A stretch of DNA of 10,119 nucleotides from Podila epigama (taxonomy: Eukaryota; Mortierellomycota; Mortierellomycetes; Mortierellales; Mortierellaceae). The notes beneath the pieces are model-generated. The model was given only the letters and a program-made list of their open reading frames with translations, had not been told where the DNA came from and searched no databases. Shown here piece by piece: positions 7,004 through 10,119 of this stretch. Location: the NCBI GenBank assembly GCA_015679605.1, contig JAAAVE010001112.1, positions 1 to 10,119 on the forward strand, written 5' to 3'. Numbering within the stretch: the stretch's first letter is position 1; each line of letters starts with the position of its first letter. A program made the translations under genes and the position numbers.

Positions 7004-7260
7004 CGAATGGAGGGGGTATGGGCGTGGATGGAGACGGGACAAGACATTTAGCATTGACATTGACATTCCAGTCCACATTTTTTTGCTCAATGAGATGGAC
7101 CGTTGTATCACATCGCATCCATGTTATTTCTGTGTTCTTTGCAGTGCAAATGCCCAACATCAACCATGTTTTTGTTCGTGGGCAAATGATACTGCATGTG
7201 AGTCCTTGTCGGAAGAAAAGGAAATCAGGGGAAGAAGTCGAAACGAGGTTGAAGTTGTGT

Positions 7261-7313
7261 GAATGAATGAATGAATGGGTGAGTGAGTGAGTGAGTGAGC
7301 AACTGAGTGAGTG
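7261..7313. repeat. Tetranucleotide microsatellite (GAAT)4 then (GAGT)n
   Basis: Four GAAT units at 7261-7276 pass into about five GAGT units at 7281-7299, with a further decayed GAGT stretch to 7313. It lies a few hundred bases upstream of the HMG-gene TATA box. Confidence 0.85.
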
Positions 7314-7601
7314 TATTGTACATGTTCAATGTTAAATGTTTGGTGAATGGGATGGATGCGATGAGGAACTGTGGGATGGTCACGACCTGCACTAAACTGG
7401 TAGGTGTCACAAACACAGTGCTTCTAAACAATAGGCCGCAACGTTGCTCTGTTCTGCTCCACGCCTGTCGTACCCAATGGTATTGACACCAAAACAGTGC
7501 CAGCAGCCCACAATACACACACGCAAAGATAGAAAAGAGAACGAGAGAGAGAACATACACACAAACATATATTCATACATCATACATGCAAGCAGACTTG
7601 T

Positions 7602-7623
7602 AAACAAACAAACAAACAAACAA
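7602..7623. repeat. (AAAC)5 microsatellite
   Basis: Five perfect AAAC units plus AA, in non-coding DNA. Confidence 0.9.
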
Positions 7624-8036
7624 TAACCACAATACCACAATTCATCAGTTGGACCATGGCACAGCGACAGTATGGTTACGCACTGATATCCCCCCTGTTG
7701 GTCTTTACCGCCAAGGACAGATCGGCTCACTTTTTGGCCCAGAATATGGAAGGGTGTCGTGTGGAAATGGAACTATAGTATGCGCTTAAAAGCGCGTGCG
7801 TGCAAGGGAGTGAGAACTTTCAAGTCAAGGGTAACCTGCAAGGAGTCAATGAGCCATGGAACGCACACTTTTGCAAGAAAAAGACGGGAAGCAGAAGAAG
7901 AAGAAAAAAAGGTACGTTGTGGTAGGTGAGTGGGTGCGTATGTGCATGTTGCTGACGCAAAGGAAGGAGAGGCTGAAAAAAAGAAAAGCTGCATCTTGGT
8001 CTTATGGTTTGTGCTTTGTTATTTTCGTACTAGTCA

Positions 8037-8108
8037 ATGTGTATGTTTATATGTGTGTATGTCTGTGTATGTGTGTATGTGTGTGTATGTGTGTATATGT
8101 GTATGTGC
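8037..8108. repeat. TG/TATG-rich alternating purine-pyrimidine tract
   Basis: About 70 bp of TGTGTATG-type units, nearly all alternating pyrimidine-purine. It reads as Val-Tyr-Cys-Met repeats in any frame, so open frames through it are artefacts. Confidence 0.85.
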
Positions 8109-9240
8109 TTCTTGTCCAGATTGCACGTTTGCCTTTGCTTCCTTACTCTGATACTCCAGGTCTTGGCAATAGTCAGAGAATAAAGACCAGCCTCTTCTTC
8201 AATATGCAAAAGGATGCATGCTGACCAAAGGACTCTATTATCCACATCTGTCAGCCATATGCATCTATGGTTCCTATCCGGAGCCATGTTTACAAATCAA
8301 CAAGCTCATCCCAAGTCATGTTTCCAATGTCCATCATGACCAATGCTCATGTACATACCAATTAACAGAAAGCTAGACAAGGGTAAGCGTGCAACACTTG
8401 ATACAGTTCACTTGACACAACTCCTTTGTGCATCTTCCTGCAGTTGCACAAACAGCTGGTGGCTAAACTTGGATGACGGAGGAAGGGAGGTGAGGAAACA
8501 CGGCAACGGGATGCGGAAAAAAAGGACATAGCGCAAGACCTTTCTTCAAAAAAAAAAAAATGGGAAAGGTAAGGGAAGGAACTGCACATTTCCGCCACAC
8601 CCTTTGCGACTTTGCTCATATTCATCACATTTCTTCTATCGAAGAAGAGAGAGTAAGAAAAGAAATACAAAGACCATGGGCTTGAGCGCGTAGAATGGAG
8701 CGAGCGAGCAAGCTATCCATCTATTTTTGACATTTTACTCTTTTTTCCCGAAACTTGCAAAACATAACAAAATAAGAATGGGTGAATGAGTAGAATGGAG
8801 GAGGATTGAGTGGAATGAAGTGAGGGATAATCTACGTGGACTTTGTCTATTTTGACAAGGAGGTTGATGTAAACAGACCATGTTGGGCTCGAATGGCGGG
8901 TTCTGCAGCTCGGAGAAGCTCCACCTCCACTCACCTTCCCCTGCATGCGTTCATTCCAACTGGAATTGCAATAAATGAAAACCGAAACAGGGTGGTCAAT
9001 GTAAACAAGGTTAACAAGGAAGTGAGACGGCATGGACGTTAACAGGGAGAAGGGGGGGTCAAGGAGACACGGGACAGGTGTTGTAGAATAATAGTCAGGG
9101 CGTATGGGTCGCCGACTTGGAATACAATAAAATATTATTCAGGATGCATACCTTGATGTTGTGTGTGAGCGTAATGACAATGCAACCCAGCCTCTTTGCG
9201 GTTCCAGGTGCCCCCACTACACATTCACTCACTCTTGTAT

Positions 9241-9284
9241 GCATACACGCATGTATACATGCATCCATGCATGGATGTGTATGC
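9241..9284. repeat. Nested inverted repeat: two abutting 14-bp palindromes inside an 8-bp stem
   Basis: GCATACAC at 9241-9248 is the exact reverse complement of GTGTATGC at 9277-9284. Between them lie two perfect 14-bp palindromes with no spacer: GCATGTATACATGC (9249-9262) and ATCCATGCATGGAT (9263-9276). Every base of the 44 bp is in one of the three inverted-repeat arms. Confidence 0.8.
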
Positions 9285-9313
9285 GTGATCTTGGTATTAG
9301 AGTAAATGGTTTA

Positions 9314-9335
9314 GCAATGGCAATGGCAATGGCAA
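9314..9335. repeat. (GCAATG)3 short tandem repeat
   Basis: Three perfect hexamers and a partial fourth in non-coding DNA, 30 bp after the nested palindrome. Confidence 0.75.
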
Positions 9336-9400
9336 ATGCGATGGATGCACAATATTTACCTCTTTCTTTCTTCCTTACTTTGCTCTTCGCTTCACCTTCA

Positions 9401-9421
9401 TTCATCATTCATCATTCATCC
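9401..9421. repeat. (TTCATCA)3 heptamer repeat
   Basis: Two perfect TTCATCA units and a third ending TTCATCC. The seven-base period does not suit a coding sequence. Confidence 0.75.
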
Positions 9422-10119
9422 TATCACTTGACCTTTATTCCCCCCTTCATGCTCAACTCGACACAGTTTGACATTGAGCCAGTAGGTCTACAGGCACAGC
9501 TTTGGTTCCAGTCAATCCTCGCCAACAAAGCAAGCCTTGGGCTTCACTTGACTTGATTCGATTCGCCTGGACTGGACCATGCATGGCAAGTACACAATTA
9601 ACCCAAATCAGGACAAAAACGCGAACAAAGCGCGTCTTTCGTACACAATCCTATTGTCCTCATATGGACATCAAAGAAGAGCCCTTTCTTTATGCTCTCA
9701 TTCCACGCCTTTGGGGTCTTCCCACATGCACATGCACACACGTCCACGTACATTCGCACTCATTCTCTTGGTAATTAGAACCTCATGGCTTGAACCAGTA
9801 CTCGTGGGTACTCGTTTACTTCCGTGTCGGGCAAGGACCCGTACCCGTATTTCCTATTTTCATCAATTAAACAGGAAGTAGACATTTGGGTTCTAGCATC
9901 CGTCCGCGTCATAATCCTACAGTTCGTTCGTTCCATCTTTCCTTTTTTTTCATGACAATAACCATGATCATTGTCCACACCAGTTTTTTTTATGGTCATC
10001 TGAACAACTGCACATCCACAAAACCATCTTTGTCACACATTCATTTTAATTTCCCTTTTGTTTCCCTCAATCCAACTGGCGACCAAAGCGTTGGTCTTTT
10101 TTTTTTTTTGTCCTTTTTC

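Larger units (their letters stand above)
7004..10119. other. Gene-poor intergenic region rich in simple repeats
   Basis: About 3.1 kb beyond the HMG promoter with no gene I can support on either strand. The longer open frames either start at non-ATG codons or translate microsatellites. No tRNA B-box, transposase motif or long terminal repeat was recognised. AATAAA occurs on the plus strand at 8179, 8970 and 9126 without an associated gene. The near part likely carries HMG-gene regulatory sites, the far part possibly the promoter of a gene past the right edge. Confidence 0.55.

Noticed and set aside
7656-7778. 40-codon plus-strand frame with a good ATG context (GACCATGG)
   Set aside because: Too short to judge, with no recognisable motif, promoter or poly(A) signal; an isolated chance frame is more likely, though it could be a small exon.
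7856-8224. 122-residue plus-strand frame with a Lys-rich start and a Val/Tyr/Cys/Met run
   Set aside because: Its second half translates the TG/TATG microsatellite and the first half is an AAG-rich tract; neither is protein-like.
8631-8646. Small hairpin TTCTTC-TATC-GAAGAA
   Set aside because: A six-base stem in AG/CT-rich DNA is expected by chance and no gene end is nearby to make it meaningful.
8713-9033. 106-residue minus-strand frame starting at ATG
   Set aside because: No domain or convincing codon pattern, no promoter signal, and it runs through AT-rich low-complexity DNA at its end.

Overview
The window looks like nuclear DNA of a filamentous fungus, most likely an early-diverging lineage such as Mortierellomycota; that placement is an inference. 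It rests on eukaryotic gene structure (TATAAA boxes, leaders free of ATG, AATAAA signals, no Shine-Dalgarno spacing), on a fungal MATA-type HMG-box regulator, on a small secreted double-psi beta-barrel protein, and on a serine/arginine-rich nuclear protein. The complete genes have no introns, and the intergenic DNA is full of short tandem repeats.

Layout. (1) Positions 1-1063, minus strand: 5' part of a gene for an SR/Lys-rich nuclear, probably splicing-related protein, running off the left edge. (2) 1064-1691: divergent intergenic region with an E-box pair, a CT/TG repeat and a TATA box serving the plus-strand gene. (3) 1692-2732, plus: a 346-residue NADP-dependent beta-hydroxyacid dehydrogenase (3-hydroxyisobutyrate dehydrogenase/GLYR1-like), followed by a poly(A) signal. 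(4) 2733-3834: about 1.1 kb intergenic, ending in a strong-looking TATA promoter and a leader with three 12-bp repeats. (5) 3835-4290, plus: a 151-residue secreted expansin/RlpA-like protein with strong codon bias. (6) 4291-4627: AT-rich region shared by the 3' ends of two convergent genes. (7) 4628-6595, minus: a 655-residue HMG-box transcription factor with Ser- and Gln-rich regions. Its leader of roughly 375 nt has a single upstream ATG that opens a 36-codon uORF, and a TATA box lies at 6998-7003. (8) About 7004-10119: roughly 3.1 kb without a convincing gene, carrying several microsatellites and an unusual 44-bp palindromic element able to fold as a three-way junction.

The genes look like ordinary, independently transcribed housekeeping or accessory genes; nothing shows that they act in one pathway. 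I found no CRISPR array, tRNA, rRNA, recognisable transposon or novel multi-gene system. The most useful things to follow up are the start-site and uORF arrangements, the promoter repeats, and the nested palindrome at 9241-9284.
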